From Bacteroidota bacterium (GTDB lineage Bacteria; Bacteroidota; Bacteroidia; Bacteroidales; VadinHA17), in assembly GCA_016718875.1 (NCBI GenBank), contig JADKBL010000014.1, positions 9,989-73,988 of the forward strand: a DNA stretch of 64,000 nt, read 5' to 3'. The notes under the pieces were generated by a model. It did no database searches and was not told the origin of the DNA. It worked only from the letters and a program-made list of their open reading frames with translations. The position numbers were made by a program, and so were the translations under genes. This document shows positions 45,080-54,302 of the stretch, piece after piece (the stretch's first letter is position 1; every line of letters starts with the position of its first letter).

Positions 45080-46910
45080 CTATTTTTTACTTCCTAACGA
45101 CTTCATTTTAACATCCTTCTCATACCTGACTCCTACATCCCAATCCTGATCAATCTCAAATTTTGCTTTTACCTCTATCTCTTTAGAATAGTAAGAAACA
45201 GCTTCAGGCATTCTCCCTTTTGTAAAATCCCCGGTTGTCCATTTCCCGTTTCCATCAGTATCAAATATGATTTTCGCCCTGTAATTGCCGGGTTCAAGCA
45301 GAGGAAATTCAACTTTCCCGTCACCATTTCGCTTTGCTTCTCTTATCAGGTTTTTCTCTGTCTTATCCAGAAGCTGAATTATCAAATCACCCTCGCTGTT
45401 CTTAATAGTGAAAACAAGTTTGCTGTATGTATCGACAGACTTCTGGGAAATCTTTATACCTATTGAGTCGGAGCATTCTCCGTAGTAATTCTGTAAAAGC
45501 ACCTGAATCTGCTTCGAAGAAATACTTTTTATCAGGCAGTATGTCGAAATCAAAATAATACTTTGTTGATGTAATAGAGTCTTTTCTGAAAACAAACGGG
45601 ACTTTTAATGTGTCTTTCTTTATAATATCAACCAATTTTATCATTGATGTATCAGGCTCACGGAGAGGAGTTTCTGCCTTGAACATTATCTGCTGGCCCG
45701 GTTTTGTTAATCCTCCGGGTATATTGTTTGTAATCTGAAGCGATACAGGCTTTTTAATAACCGACGATTTGGTTGCCTTGGGCGGAACATACCTTAACTG
45801 TACGGTATCGGTCTTAGTTTCCACTACTTTAGCCGTATCAGTTGCCGGGTAACGGAGAATTGTTGTTACCTGATTCTGATTGTACAAAGCTGAGTCGGTA
45901 AGCCAGACAATCAATGTATCTCTCTGAATACCGCGTTCGATCAGGTATGAGTTACTGTCAGCGTCCGGAATTCTAAATTCAAATTCCATTGTGTCGGGAG
46001 GCAGTGAGAGTACATATTCAAGTTTATTCTTTAGTTTTCTTTCTGATGACTGCAGAAATCTGGCAGTAGGCGCCTCAGTATAAAGCATCAGCTTGTTTTT
46101 GCCTGTAAGCGGAATTGTATCTTTGGGGTTTATCTTCGGTGTGAGCTTTTTGGTGGTTTTTACAGGTGGCGCTTTTATAATCGTAACTGTATCTTTTACA
46201 ACCGGAATCCAGTTACTGTCAGCAGTAACGTATATTGGTTCATTCAAAAAAGCAAATGCTTCTGTTTCAAGATTATATGTCTTGTTGTTATCGGCATCCT
46301 CCAAAGCATATAACCGGTATTTACCAGGTCTGACATTATTTAAGCGATAATAGCCAAAACGGTCGATAAGTGCAATATAATCAGGCATCTGCTTTTTTAC
46401 AGCAGAATCAGCAAGTACTCTGTGCATAAGAACAAAAACCTTTTCAGGAACCTCAAGGTTATCAGCCAGGAATACATTGCCGGTTACAGAGAGTGAATCA
46501 AGCACATCACCTGTCGAAAAAACAAACGAATAATCTTCAAGTATATTCCCTTCATTCAAATCTTTTATTGCATCCTGGAAGTTAAGTAAATAGGTAGTGC
46601 TGTCCTTAAAATCCTCTTCGAATTCAGCAATAACGGTTTTGCCTCTTATCCACACTTTTGGTTTCTTCTTGGAAGGAGGAGAAACCAGCAGATTATCATT
46701 GATGTTGTCCAGTGCAACATATTCATTTAAAGTAATTTCGACCTTATATCCTGAATATCCGGTTCCCCCATAAGGAGGTACTGTCTCAACAACAACCGGC
46801 GGTTCTTTGTCTCTCGGGCCTCCTGATGGTCTTCCAATTTTAGCACATGAATTGGCCAGCAGAAATATCAGAATAATTATATGAAACCGTATCAGAATGG
46901 ATTTACTCAT
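45080..46910 (-). pseudogene. Ig-like (Big_5/SbsA) lipoprotein gene with one frameshift
   Basis: Starts at ATG 46910 with a lipoprotein signal (ending LANSC). An N-terminal Ig-like domain (DKEPPVVVETVPPYGG) is followed by a long beta-rich, proline/threonine-rich region. The frame runs out at 45402 after reading ADSGAFTELLRR. In the next frame, from about 45490, YYGECSDSIGIKISQK continues to 45080 with a C-terminal domain containing EPGNYRAKIIFDTDGNGKW. Removing one T at about 45490 joins them into roughly 610 residues. It may be a recent inactivation or a sequencing error. Function unknown; likely surface-anchored. Confidence 0.8.
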
Positions 46911-46938
46911 CAATTACAAATAATTATAATAGCAGTTA

Positions 46939-46946
46939 CAAACATA
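46939..46946 (-). promoter_or_regulatory. candidate -7 box of the Ig-like lipoprotein gene
   Basis: TATGTTTG on the minus strand, about 28 bases before the ATG; no clear -33. Confidence 0.35.
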
Positions 46947-47059
46947 CCATATTTTTTAAAGAAAAAACCAGAAATCAGCTCTTGTTCCATGTCACAGGTT
47001 TCAGGTTTTGATCCGACCCGGAAACATAAACCTGTAACCTGTAACTAAAATAAATTTTC

Positions 47060-47067
47060 TACCTTTG
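47060..47067 (+). promoter_or_regulatory. candidate -7 box of lgt
   Basis: TACCTTTG, a full TAnnTTTG match, 24 bases before the lgt ATG. No TTTG at normal -33 spacing. Confidence 0.4.
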
Positions 47068-47091
47068 GTCCCAATGTAAAAATTATCACAC

Positions 47092-47898
47092 ATGTTCTTC
47101 CAAATCGTACCCTGGGATGTCAATCCTGAAATATTCCGGATAGGTTCTTTCGCCGTAAGGTGGTATGGCCTCCTTTTTGCCTCCTCTTTCTTCTTTGGAT
47201 ATATTATTATGAATAAGATATTCCGGAATGAGAACCTTGGAGAGGATGTCCTGGACAGGCTGACAATATATATGGCTATCGGTGTAATTGCAGGAGCCAG
47301 AATCGGGCATTGTCTATTTTATGAACCCGCCTATTATCTTCAGAATCCTCTTGAAATACTTATGATCTGGCACGGAGGACTTGCAAGTCATGGTGCTTCA
47401 ATAGGTATACTTATCGCCCTCTGGATGTTTAAGAATAAAGAGAAGAAAGATTATCTCTGGATCCTCGACAGAATTGCAATAGTTGTAGCTCTTTCCGGTT
47501 TCTTTATCAGAATGGGAAACCTGATGAACTCTGAAATATATGGCGTTGAGACTACAGTTCCCTGGGGTTTTGTTTTCCTGAGAAACCACGAAGTTGCCCC
47601 AAAACATCCTACACAGATATATGAAGCACTGGTTTATCTCTCAATTTTCATATTGCTGTACCGTATCTACTGGTCAAAGAAAGGAGAACATATACAGGGG
47701 CTGCTGATAAGCCTGTTATGTATCATGATTTTCACAGCCCGGTTTTTTATAGAGTTCCTCAAAGAAGATCAGGTTGCCTTTGAAGCTACAATGAAGATCA
47801 ACATGGGCCAATGGCTGAGTATCCCATTTATTTTGCTGGGAGTCTACTGGTTATACATAAGTGTCAAAAGAAATAAACGGGCAGTTATAAAGAGATAA
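47092..47898 (+). CDS. lgt: prolipoprotein diacylglyceryl transferase
   Basis: Inner-membrane enzyme that attaches diacylglycerol to the lipobox cysteine of prolipoproteins, the first step of lipoprotein maturation, needed for the many lipoproteins here. 268 residues with about seven membrane segments. Signatures: GARIGHCLFYEP, WHGGLASHGASIGI and the family motif RMGNLMNSEIYG. It is convergent with the TetR gene with no gap. Confidence 0.95.
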   Translation: MFFQIVPWDVNPEIFRIGSFAVRWYGLLFASSFFFGYIIMNKIFRNENLGEDVLDRLTIYMAIGVIAGARIGHCLFYEPAYYLQNPLEILMIWHGGLASHGASIGILIALWMFKNKEKKDYLWILDRIAIVVALSGFFIRMGNLMNSEIYGVETTVPWGFVFLRNHEVAPKHPTQIYEALVYLSIFILLYRIYWSKKGEHIQGLLISLLCIMIFTARFFIEFLKEDQVAFEATMKINMGQWLSIPFILLGVYWLYISVKRNKRAVIKR

Positions 47899-48483
47899 CT
47901 ATTTCTTTTTCAGGATCCCGTTAAACAGAACATCAAGAATAGCATTAAGCCTGTTCTCAATATTTACCTCTTTTTTCATCCAGAACAGGGGAACTTCCAG
48001 TCCCTTAAGAGTTGTCTGAATTGCAAGGGCCGTATACTCACTGTTTGCAATGGAAAAAACATTTTTCCTATATCCGTCATACAGTATTAACCTCAGTATA
48101 GCAAGCTCTTCCCGGTCATATTTCTCACGTATTGTTTCTATAAAATCAAAGTGATCGAGGTTCTTGTCAAAGATCGCATTATAGTAATTTGAAAGTTTTT
48201 CGAACGATTTCATTCTGACAAAAACATATTTTCGCATCTTGTCAGTAGGAGATTCAACTGACTTTATAGCGGTAGTAAGCTCATTTCTAAGGATGTTAGC
48301 CTCATGAAGCACTACTGCCTCAAAGATCTCCTCCTTGCTTTCAAAATAGTAATAAATTGAACTTTTTCCCATTTTAAGAGCCCTGGCTATCTCATCCATG
48401 GTGGTTTTCCTGAACCCGTAATGACTGAAAATCTGACCCGCTGTCAGTATAACCTTCTTTCTAAACTCCTCTTTATCAATCAT
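47899..48483 (-). CDS. TetR-family transcriptional regulator
   Basis: 194 residues from ATG 48483. N-terminal HTH with ILTAGQIFSHYGFRKTTMDE and MGKSSIYYYFESKEEIFEAV, typical TetR. The C-terminal ligand-binding domain is unassigned. The frame is open to 48549, but a promoter lies inside that extension, so 48483 is the start. A palindrome just upstream of the promoter may be its operator. No obvious target gene is adjacent apart from lgt and mtnA. Confidence 0.9.
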   Translation of the reverse strand: MIDKEEFRKKVILTAGQIFSHYGFRKTTMDEIARALKMGKSSIYYYFESKEEIFEAVVLHEANILRNELTTAIKSVESPTDKMRKYVFVRMKSFEKLSNYYNAIFDKNLDHFDFIETIREKYDREELAILRLILYDGYRKNVFSIANSEYTALAIQTTLKGLEVPLFWMKKEVNIENRLNAILDVLFNGILKKK

Positions 48484-48518
48484 ATACCAAAATCCCGTTA
48501 TGTCCCTGTTGAAAGAAA

Positions 48519-48550
48519 CAAAGATAATAAATAATAAATGTTTAAACAAG
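48519..48550 (-). promoter_or_regulatory. promoter of the TetR gene (-33 CTTG, -7 TATCTTTG)
   Basis: TATCTTTG (48526-48519, minus strand) and CTTG (48550-48547) separated by 20 bp. Confidence 0.5.
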
Positions 48551-48581
48551 TTTTCGAATGATTCGGTCGAGAATTCGAAAA
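48551..48581. promoter_or_regulatory. predicted TetR operator
   Basis: 9-bp arms TTTTCGAAT / ATTCGAAAA separated by 13 bp. An overlapping perfect palindrome, CGAATGATTCG, lies at 48555-48565. It abuts the -33 box of the TetR promoter, the usual place for an autoregulatory site. Confidence 0.55.
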
Positions 48582-48642
48582 AGATAATTTATACCTTTCC
48601 CCCCGAATATCTAGATGAGACTGTGACAAATTCAAAAATCCA

Positions 48643-48747
48643 TTAACCACAGAGAGCACAGGGGAAATTCACAGAGGTCACAGAGAAATAAACATCAAGG
48701 ATTTACCTTTGTGTCCTTTGAATTTCCTTTGTGTCCTCTGTGGTTAA
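48643..48747. repeat. CACAGAG-type dispersed inverted repeat, copy 4
   Basis: Starts TTAACCACAGAGAGCACA and ends TGTGTCCTCTGTGGTTAA, with inner CACAGAGGTCACAGAG. It lies in the divergent gap between the TetR gene and mtnA. The remaining 48748-48906 is AT-rich with no gene. Confidence 0.85.
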
Positions 48748-48906
48748 AAAGCTTTTTCAACAACCTCAACTTATGCTATTTATTCCTGTTCCTAAACTAT
48801 GCTAAAGCTGATGGCAAGAGTTCAGGGTATATTTATTCATCATTCCCTTACCTGTTTGCATAATCTGCGCAATTTTAGAAATCAATTCTTTTTCACTATT
48901 ATTTAG

Positions 48907-48914
48907 TAATTTTG
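48907..48914 (+). promoter_or_regulatory. candidate -7 box of the mtnA operon
   Basis: TAATTTTG, 36 bases before the ATG at 48951. It overlaps the TTG at 48912 and therefore argues for the downstream start. Confidence 0.4.
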
Positions 48915-48950
48915 AGCTTAATTCAATTTTTTAAGAAAATTTCTGCAGCA

Positions 48951-50060
48951 ATGAAGATCGGAAACCAACATTATCAGACTATCTGGCTTGATGAATCCGA
49001 TCCGTCAGTTATTAAAGTTATTGACCAGCAGAAACTCCCCTTCTTCCTTGAGATCAAAGAGCTCAGATCTGTTGAGGATGTATACAATGCAATTGACAGA
49101 ATGACTGTAAGGGGAGCGCCCCTAATTGGCGCAGCTGCTGCATTCGGTATCTACCTTGCTGCACTTGAGATATCTGTCAATACAAACCCGCTGTCACATC
49201 TTCATAATGCTGCCAGGTACCTTGTTTCATGCAGGCCTACAGCAGTAAATCTTGCCTGGGCAGTGGACTTTGTAATGCAAAAACTTAACGATGAAATGCC
49301 GGTTGAGGAGCTTGCAGAAGTATCACGCAAAGCAGCTATAGAGATCTGTGATCTTGAAAAGGAGAACTGCAGACAGATAGGAATTCATGGTCTCCCGTTG
49401 ATTGAGGAGATAAGCCGGAATAAGAAAGGAGAAACAGTCAATATCCTTACTCACTGCAACGCCGGCTGGCTGGCATGCATCGATTATGGAACCGCAACTG
49501 CTCCTATTTACCTGGCTCACGATAAAGGAATAAAGGTCCATGTATGGGTTGACGAGACCCGGCCCCGCAACCAGGGTGCAAGACTCACTGCTTATGAGCT
49601 CGGAGAGCATGGAGTACCTTATACAATTATTCCTGATAACTCCGGCGGACACCTGATGCAGCATTGTATGGTGGATCTCGTTATTGTCGGAAGCGATCGC
49701 ACAACCAAAAACGGTGACTCTGCCAACAAAACAGGGACCTATCTCAAGGCTCTGGCAGCACATGACAACAATATTCCCTTTTACTCTGCGGTTCCGTCTA
49801 CATCAATAGATTTCAATATCAGCGACGGGTTAAAGGAGATTACAATTGAAGAACGCGATCCTGAAGAAGTATTGAAAATAGAAGGCCTTCTTCATGGAAG
49901 GATAGAGCAGGTAAGGCTTTGTCCCGAAAATGCCAGGGCAGCAAACTTTGGATTTGATGTAACCCCGGCACGGCTTATTACAGGCATAATTACCGAAAAA
50001 GGTATTTGTAATGCCGGTGTGGATAGTATAAAAAAAATGTTTCCGGATAAATTCAATTAA
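48951..50060 (+). CDS. mtnA: S-methyl-5-thioribose-1-phosphate isomerase
   Basis: Converts methylthioribose 1-phosphate (or 5-deoxyribose 1-phosphate) to the ribulose form in salvage of methylthioadenosine. 369 residues from ATG 48951; a longer TTG start at 48912 is less likely. Motifs: MTVRGAPLIGAAAAFG near the N-terminus, the catalytic Cys169 in LTHCNAGWLAC, and the catalytic Asp249 in VGSDRTTKNGD. One base separates it from the aldolase gene. Confidence 0.95.
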   Translation: MKIGNQHYQTIWLDESDPSVIKVIDQQKLPFFLEIKELRSVEDVYNAIDRMTVRGAPLIGAAAAFGIYLAALEISVNTNPLSHLHNAARYLVSCRPTAVNLAWAVDFVMQKLNDEMPVEELAEVSRKAAIEICDLEKENCRQIGIHGLPLIEEISRNKKGETVNILTHCNAGWLACIDYGTATAPIYLAHDKGIKVHVWVDETRPRNQGARLTAYELGEHGVPYTIIPDNSGGHLMQHCMVDLVIVGSDRTTKNGDSANKTGTYLKALAAHDNNIPFYSAVPSTSIDFNISDGLKEITIEERDPEEVLKIEGLLHGRIEQVRLCPENARAANFGFDVTPARLITGIITEKGICNAGVDSIKKMFPDKFN

Positions 50061-50061
50061 T

Positions 50062-50661
50062 ATGCAGGGATTTGTAAAGTTCAATTGCCACTGGAGCCAG
50101 TCAGGCCCGGTGATTTCTGATGAACAATTCGAAATAATAAATAACTGGCGCGACATCCTTTTTAACATGGATCTTATCGGTGCTTATGAGAACGGCGTTG
50201 CCTTCGGTAATATAAGCATGAGAATTAACGGCACCAACCAGTTCGTTATAACCGGTTCAGCTACAGGTGAAATACCGGAGCTGGAACCCGGGCATTATGT
50301 AAAGGTCAACTCTTTCAATATTGATGACAATGCCGTTCAGTGTGTGGGGCCTCTTAAAGCATCATCCGAATCACTTACCCATGCAGCAATATACATGGCC
50401 GATCCCGGAGCAAATGCTGTAATACATGTACACTGTATTGACCTCTGGAATGAGTTAATCCACAAGCTTCCAACAACAAATCCGTCAATGGATTACGGAA
50501 CAATAGCCCTGGCTAAGGATATTTTCAGACTGTTTAAGGAATCAGATGTAATTGAAAAGAGGATTATTATGATGGCTGGTGACCGTGCCGGAATTCTTAC
50601 TTTTGGTCACGACATGGATGAGGCTGCCAATGTTCTTCTCTCTTACCTCAGGAAAGAGTAA
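50062..50661 (+). CDS. class II aldolase/adducin family protein (MTRu-1-P aldolase or MtnB dehydratase)
   Basis: 199 residues, one class II aldolase/adducin domain. The zinc-site region is NAVIHVHCIDLWNEL, preceded by ASSESLTHAAIY. Between mtnA and mtnP it should act on methylthioribulose 1-phosphate (or 5-deoxyribulose 1-phosphate). Two outcomes are known: aldol cleavage to DHAP plus an aldehyde (DHAP shunt, Ald2) or dehydration (MtnB, methionine salvage). No mtnC, mtnD or mtnK is nearby, which favours the aldolase reading, but the sequence alone does not decide. It ends overlapping the mtnP start (TAATG). Confidence 0.82.
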   Translation: MQGFVKFNCHWSQSGPVISDEQFEIINNWRDILFNMDLIGAYENGVAFGNISMRINGTNQFVITGSATGEIPELEPGHYVKVNSFNIDDNAVQCVGPLKASSESLTHAAIYMADPGANAVIHVHCIDLWNELIHKLPTTNPSMDYGTIALAKDIFRLFKESDVIEKRIIMMAGDRAGILTFGHDMDEAANVLLSYLRKE

Positions 50662-51410
50662 TGGTTAAGATAGGAATAATAGGAGGATCAGGACTTGAAA
50701 ATCCTGATATCCTTAAATCGTCTGAGGAGATAGCCATTGCAACTCCATATGGTTTACCTTCATCTTCCCTTCTTTCTGGTAAGATAAGCGGAAATGACAT
50801 TGTCATACTCTCCAGACATGGCAGACATCATACCATCCCTCCTACAGAAGTTAATAACCGTGCAAATATCTATGCATTAAAAGAAGCCGGATGTACACAT
50901 ATTATTGCCACTACTGCCTGCGGCAGCCTGAGGGAAGAAATTGGTCGCGGCGATCTTGTTATTCCTGATCAGTTCATTGATTTTACCAGACACAGAAGTA
51001 TTACCTTCTTTAATGAGTTTGAAAAGGGCAGGATGAATCATACGGCTATGGCTGATCCCTTTGACAGAAGACTGCGTGATCTGATAATTTCCTCCGCAGA
51101 AGAAATTGGTTTACGGATTCATAAAGCAGGAACAGTCATCACAATCGAGGGCCCCAGGTTTTCAACCAGGGCAGAATCGAAGATGTTCAGGATGTGGGGA
51201 GCTGATTTAATCAATATGTCAATAGCGCCTGAAGCAATACTTGCAAATGAGACAGGCGTCCCCTATGCCGTTATTGCAATGAGCACTGATTATGACTGCT
51301 GGAAAGAGGATGAGGCACCGGTATCATGGGAGGAAGTAATTGCTGTCTTCAATAAGAATGTTGGAAATGTCCTGAATCTGCTGATAAAAGTAATTCAGGG
51401 AATCAGGTAA
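50661..51410 (+). CDS. mtnP: S-methyl-5'-thioadenosine phosphorylase
   Basis: Phosphorolysis of methylthioadenosine to adenine and methylthioribose 1-phosphate. 249 residues. Motifs: IGIIGGSGLENPD (phosphate site), SRHGRHHTIPP, and the substrate region GPRFSTRAESKMFRMWGAD with MSTDYDCW. The canonical NMTTVPE stretch reads NMSIAPE here. Its ATG shares one base with the previous stop. It ends the three-gene operon, about 70 bases before a tRNA gene. Confidence 0.94.
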   Translation: MVKIGIIGGSGLENPDILKSSEEIAIATPYGLPSSSLLSGKISGNDIVILSRHGRHHTIPPTEVNNRANIYALKEAGCTHIIATTACGSLREEIGRGDLVIPDQFIDFTRHRSITFFNEFEKGRMNHTAMADPFDRRLRDLIISSAEEIGLRIHKAGTVITIEGPRFSTRAESKMFRMWGADLINMSIAPEAILANETGVPYAVIAMSTDYDCWKEDEAPVSWEEVIAVFNKNVGNVLNLLIKVIQGIR

Positions 51411-51483
51411 TCATTAGATCAATCTTTTTATCAAGTTCTTGCATAATTATCCTTAATTGTTTAATATTGCAGTCCGATTTTGA

Positions 51484-51558
51484 GGGCCCATAGCTCAGAT
51501 GGTTAGCAGCACCTGACTCATAATCAGGGGGTCGCTGGTTCGATCCCAGCTGGGCCCA
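51484..51558 (+). tRNA. tRNA with CAT anticodon (tRNA-Met elongator or tRNA-Ile2)
   Basis: 75 bases. Perfect 7-bp acceptor stem (GGGCCCA / TGGGCCC), anticodon stem CCTGA/TCAGG with loop CTCATAA (anticodon CAT), and T arm GCTGG-TTCGATC-CCAGC. The D stem GCTC/CAGC has one C-C mismatch. Whether it is elongator Met or lysidine-modified Ile cannot be told without comparison; it is not an obvious initiator (no three G-C pairs in the anticodon stem). The 3' CCA is not encoded. Confidence 0.92.
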
Positions 51559-51561
51559 CTT

Positions 51562-51610
51562 AAAAAAAGCGCAAACAGTGTAATAATAACTGAATGCGCC
51601 TTTTTATTTG
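51562..51610 (+). terminator. terminator-like hairpin after the tRNA
   Basis: An A-run, then GCGC-AAA-CAGT and ACTG-AAT-GCGC arms that pair around GTAATAATA, followed by CTTTTTATTT. Fits a bidirectional intrinsic terminator. Confidence 0.55.
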
Positions 51611-51684
51611 AACACTTACCCAGATCCTCAATAGTATGAAATACGTTGCATGAAAGACAGAAAACACATTTTATCCGGTTTAAA

Positions 51685-52035
51685 GCATGTTTACGGTGCC
51701 ATAAATGTGGATAAAGCCTCTGATGCTCTTGAAGACTTTGCTAAGAAATAGGACTCAAAATACGTATATGAAATCAAATCCTTGAAAGCTAACTGGTGCT
51801 AGCTTACAGCTTATTTTAATTTCCCACAAGAGATCCGAAAAATCATTTATACCACCAATGCCATTGAAAGTCTGACCGGCTATATCCGTAAACACAAAAA
51901 CCAAAACTCACTTCCCAGATGATCAATCGTCTTTAAAGGCTGTATATCTGGCTATTGCAATTAAAGAGAGAAAATGGACAATGCCCAAAAAGGACTAGGG
52001 GCATGTCATTAATCAATTTATAATTAAATTTGGTG
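51685..52035 (+). pseudogene. IS256-family (mutator) transposase remnant
   Basis: Only the C-terminal third is left, with in-frame stops and frame changes. Recognisable stretches are FPQEIRKIIYTTNAIESL (about 51825-51872), which is the hallmark of IS256/Transposase_mut, then YIRKHKN and a tail equivalent to KWTMP. An IS-end-like sequence with GTTTACACAAAATATT follows at about 52070-52096. It starts about 130 bases after the tRNA. Confidence 0.85.
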
Positions 52036-52168
52036 ACAGATTTAGTGTTCTTTTATCATGGCAATTACCAGTTTACACAAAATATTAAACAGGCTAATTT
52101 CGTTTGATTTTTAAGTTTATTTAGGAGAGTAATTTTTAGGTTTTTAGCTATTCAAATTTTAAATTTGT

Positions 52169-53757
52169 TTGGACTTTCAGTTTAAACCTTCGATGAAAAT
52201 AATTTTATCAGTTTTCAAGTTTATTTCTTTAAAATTAACTGAGCCTCACGGACTATCTTCAAGATTTAGAGTTATTCTCATTGTTTTAAGTATCGGAGGA
52301 GGAGTACTTAGTTTGCTTTCAACAAGTCGTTATGGCGCTTGTTATCGGGCGATTCAGTTCATTATATAAGGCTGCAAGAAATATTGCAGGTGGTTTTGAG
52401 TGACCATCTTGATGGCTCACCTTTTCGTTTATTGGCCACCACTTTATCCAATACTTTTATCAATTCCTTTTGTTTTCAATTTGGACCCTTTAGCTACAGC
52501 TCCAATAATTAATGCATTTCTTTTTGGGCTGATTATTTATTTTTCAGGTTTACTTCTAAGCAGGCATTTAATTTCATCTGCTGCTTTCTCACTTTTAGGG
52601 GGAGCCTTAATCGTATTTTTCCTCATATCTTACTTTGGATATTGCGACCATGGCGTGGTCTGAAGCCTTATTTATTTTTCTATCTCTTGTTTTCCTTCTT
52701 TATCTGGGGAAGTTTCTTGTGAAAAAGGATTGGTCTTCTTTTATTGTTTTTTCATTGGCTGTAACACTTGCATCGCTCACACGATACATCGGAATGAGTT
52801 TGATTCTGACTGGTGTTATTGCAATTTTCTTTTTCCTCCACGAAAATCTTAAAGTCAAGTTCAAGTTCATAATACTTTTTGCAATTATTTCAGTGATTCC
52901 TATTGCATTGTGGGTTTTAAGAAACTATAATATCTCCGGTACTCCTTTTGGAAGCAGGGATCCCTCATTAACTTCATTTTCCGAAAATTTAGGATTTATA
53001 TATAATATTCTCCTTTCTTGGGGATTTTTTCCACCTAAAGGTCCAGCTGCAAGGTTAGAAGTACTTCTTATCATAATTATTATGATTGGTCTCTTATCGG
53101 ATTTTATGGAAAGGAAAATACTCACAAAACTTAGAGCTCCCATTATACAAGCGATACCCATTACATTATATGTTATATTCTATCTTTCGTTTTACTTTAC
53201 TCATCAACATCATATTTATTTGAGCAAATCAACTGGAGATATTTGTCACCTGTTTTATGTTCCACTAACTATACTTTTTCCCTTATCCTTATAGATGTTT
53301 TGCTTGAGACTTTCAGGAAACGTTTCTCAGCACTTCTGATAAATTGGGGTGCTGCGCTGGCGTTAATTATGGTCTGGTCTATTATCCTATGAATCGATCA
53401 GCACATCTCATTCATTGGTGGATGACATCAGGTACCGCGGGTTATAACCATTGTGAATGGAGAGAAAGCGAGCTTATAGAGTATCTTAAACTGAATCCAC
53501 CAGAAACCGGGCACTTAATCTTTACAAATGATCCCCTTGCTCTGTATATTTTGGCAAATTTGAAATGTCAGAAAAATATTATCAGGATCAATTCAGTATC
53601 CTCGGAAAGTGGAATAAAAACTGAAAAATCTGATTCATCATGGCTTAATGAAAAGTATGACTATTTTATTTGGTTCAATAATGTGAACAAACAAGACTAT
53701 CCTTATACTAAGGATGATCTGGAAAAGAGTATAAATGTGAAAATATCGTTCACTTAA
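52169..53757 (+). pseudogene. GT-C type membrane glycosyltransferase, several frameshifts
   Basis: Four consecutive fragments in different frames look like one multi-pass enzyme: an N-terminal helix (about 52260-52330) with a GDSVHY-like sequence readable near 52350 (GT-C catalytic Asp), ARNIAGGFE near 52375, then hydrophobic segments in 52400-52663 and 52635-53294 (including TLASLTRYIGMSLILTG), and a soluble C-terminal part 53344-53757 with HLIFTNDPLALYILA. Restoring the frame would need at least three single-base changes plus loss of a TGA. The exact family (GT39/GT83-like) is uncertain. Confidence 0.7.
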
Positions 53758-53815
53758 AAGACGGAAACAATTTTTTTGGTCAGAAGATTATGAAGTAAAA
53801 TAATACAACTTTAGC

Positions 53816-54301
53816 ATGTATCTTATTTGTGATTTTGATGGAACTCTGGGTGAAAAATGATTTCTTTGAAGAGCAGTTTTTTAAATATTTTTTGCAACAA
53901 CCCTGATGATTGTCAGGTATGGATTACTGTCTTGTGGATGGCTCAGATTGAAACACCAATTACTGGATAATTATTTGCCTGAGTATGATTTGGAATTCAT
54001 ATTAAATCATGAGGTTATAGGTTGGATTAAAGAAAATCGGGCAGACTATAAAGAGACTTTGCTTATTTCCGGCAGTCCTGATTCTTTTATTAAAAGGATT
54101 ATTGGGCCAATGGCCATTTTTAACAGGATTCATGGAAGTCTAAAGAATAACCTTATTGGACAAGACAAATTACGCTTTATTCAAGATTCTGGCTATCTAC
54201 CGTTTTCATATATTGGGGATTCTTCAGCTGACTTACCTATTTTTAATGCATCAAGTCATTCTTATAAAATTTCTTCTAAAGGGATTACAAAACTTAAGTA
54301 G
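53816..54301 (+). pseudogene. HAD-like phosphatase, two frameshifts
   Basis: Begins MYLICDFDGTLG with HAD motif I, then shifts. Dropping one G gives VKNDFFEEQFFKYFLQQ, and a second shift near 53895 enters the frame carrying LLISGSPDSFIKRI (motif II region) and FSYIGDSSADLPIF (motif IV). HAD domains of this type are commonly fused to, or precede, UbiA prenyltransferases of the decaprenyl-phosphate phosphoribosyltransferase type. The UbiA frame follows directly. Confidence 0.75.
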
Positions 54302-54302
54302 G

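Noticed and set aside
48483..48549. Longer N-terminus of the TetR protein
   Set aside because: The extra residues do not resemble the family, and a complete promoter lies inside the extension.
48912..48951. Earlier TTG start of mtnA
   Set aside because: It lies on the predicted -7 box; ATG 48951 yields the normal family N-terminus.
50062..50661. Class II aldolase as fuculose-phosphate aldolase serving the two fucosidases
   Set aside because: The gene is fused by spacing and overlap to mtnA and mtnP and is far from both GH29 genes; no fucose isomerase or fuculokinase is present in the window.
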